From: Berkiella_A sp964633725
Lineage (GTDB): Bacteria > Pseudomonadota > Gammaproteobacteria > Berkiellales > Berkiellaceae
DNA length: 64,000 bases
Assembly: GCA_964633725.1 (NCBI GenBank)
Contig: CAZWHY010000001.1
Location: 89,104 to 153,103, forward strand
Reading direction: 5' to 3'
Shown: positions 63,336 to 64,000 of the stretch, in pieces
Layout of the letters: the number at the start of each line of letters is the position of its first letter
How positions within the stretch are numbered: position 1 is the stretch's first letter
Translations under genes and position numbers: made by a program
The notes under the pieces: model-generated
What the model was told of the DNA's origin: nothing
Seen by the model: the letters and a program-made list of their open reading frames with translations, nothing else
Database searches by the model: none

Positions 63336-64000
63336 ATCTTTAATACGATTAATGTGTTTGGCTTTTTCAGAATCTGGTAAAAAACTTGCCTCAAAACTAT
63401 TAATGGCAAGCTGAACTAAGTCTTGTTTGGATAAATCCAATGCCGTTTGGCAAGCGGTGAAATTATCTAACATATAACCACCAAAATATGCGGGGTCATC
63501 TGAGTTAATAGTGACGCATAATCCTTGCGACAACATATCTTTGAGATTATGATTTTCTAATCTATCAAAAACTTTTAGCTTAATATTAGATAAAGGACAA
63601 ACTGTCAGCGGAATTTGATTATTTTTTAAGTGTGCAACCAGTTTGGGATCTTGCATGCATTGTACACCGTGATCAATTCTTTTGACATGTAGGTTATTCA
63701 GCGCACTCCAAATATATTCAGGTGGTCCTTCTTCTCCTGCATGTGCGACGGTTAAAAATCCCAACTCTATGGCCTTGGCGAATACTTGCTTGAATTTTTC
63801 GGGTGGGTGTCCTAATTCGCTGGATGCCAATCCGACGGCTTTGATTTTGTCTTTAAATGGGAGTGATGCCTCTAAGGTTTTAAAAGCAGCTTCTTCTGGT
63901 AGGTGGCGTAGGAAACATAAAATCAGATATGCGCTTATGTTGTATTGGTGCGACACGCCGTCGCTTAGTCGAGTTGTTTCTAATACGAAACCACCTGTAC
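63324..64000 (-). CDS. add: adenosine deaminase, partial (5' end beyond window)
   Basis: The open frame runs off the right edge, so only the C-terminal about 225 residues are visible. ADA/AMP deaminase TIM-barrel motifs: GLASSELGHPPEKF, AHAGEEGPPEYIW (catalytic Glu and zinc His region), RIDHGVQCM, and TINSDDPAYFGG (zinc-binding/catalytic Asp pair). It converts adenosine to inosine; adenine deaminase is an alternative for this subgroup. A GTG at 63956 is internal, not the true start. Convergent with the ankyrin-RasGEF gene. Confidence 0.88.
   Translation of the reverse strand, partial: TGGFVLETTRLSDGVSHQYNISAYLILCFLRHLPEEAAFKTLEASLPFKDKIKAVGLASSELGHPPEKFKQVFAKAIELGFLTVAHAGEEGPPEYIWSALNNLHVKRIDHGVQCMQDPKLVAHLKNNQIPLTVCPLSNIKLKVFDRLENHNLKDMLSQGLCVTINSDDPAYFGGYMLDNFTACQTALDLSKQDLVQLAINSFEASFLPDSEKAKHINRIKDLSR

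Overview
The window is a low-G+C gammaproteobacterial chromosome segment. The housekeeping set (ffs-dnaX-ybaB-recR-htpG order, MinCDE, FadD, FadE, a DUF945/YdgA-family protein) is gammaproteobacterial. It sits among genes typical of an intracellular, protist-associated lineage: a 1.5-kilo-residue ankyrin protein, a Fic protein, and two neighbouring genes whose products look like eukaryotic-type RasGEF proteins. Together this suggests a Legionellales member (Legionella/Coxiellaceae/Berkiella-like). That placement is inference from gene content, since no 16S or ribosomal gene is present.

Layout. About 0-24 kb plus 28.9-29.9 kb is a surface-polysaccharide region. It holds UDP-glucose dehydrogenase and UDP-glucuronate decarboxylase (the UDP-GlcA to UDP-xylose branch), at least six glycosyltransferases, a GtrA flippase-like protein, FkbM and other methyltransferases, an acetyltransferase, an epimerase, and a complete carbamoyltransferase / SxtJ / DUF5989 / SGNH cassette that includes a 50-codon gene at 9910-10062. 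Three kinds of cargo interrupt it: an AbiE-type toxin-antitoxin module with a decapitated toxin and a striking palindromic operator (12.4-13.6 kb), a family of three glycine-zipper paralogues with no recognised function (14.9-17.9 kb), and a Fic gene flanked by a repeated 3' end of the upstream glycosyltransferase (19.1-20.9 kb).

24.1-28.7 kb encodes the giant ankyrin protein. 29.9-34.7 kb is the conserved ffs-dnaX-ybaB-recR block followed by htpG. 34.7-36.2 kb has a potassium-channel-like gene between two palindromic intergenic elements. 36.2-42.1 kb is metabolic: an APC permease, a saccharopine dehydrogenase/aminoadipate-semialdehyde dehydrogenase pair (lysine catabolism) and FadD. 42.1-44.3 kb is minCDE with a long-tailed MinE. 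44.5-47.8 kb has an envelope von Willebrand-like protein and an orphan coiled-coil protein. 47.8-52.0 kb has FadE and the DUF945 protein.

52.0-63.3 kb is the most unusual part. An approximately 2940-residue protein carries two RasGEF-like modules and a possible macrodomain-like region, and contains a 519-bp segment duplicated with only one difference. A divergently transcribed ankyrin-RasGEF protein lies beside it, and a 151-bp terminal-inverted-repeat element lies between them. The window ends inside an adenosine deaminase gene. The RasGEF pair and the ankyrin protein are candidate host-directed effectors. The glycine-zipper trio is the best candidate for an undescribed system.
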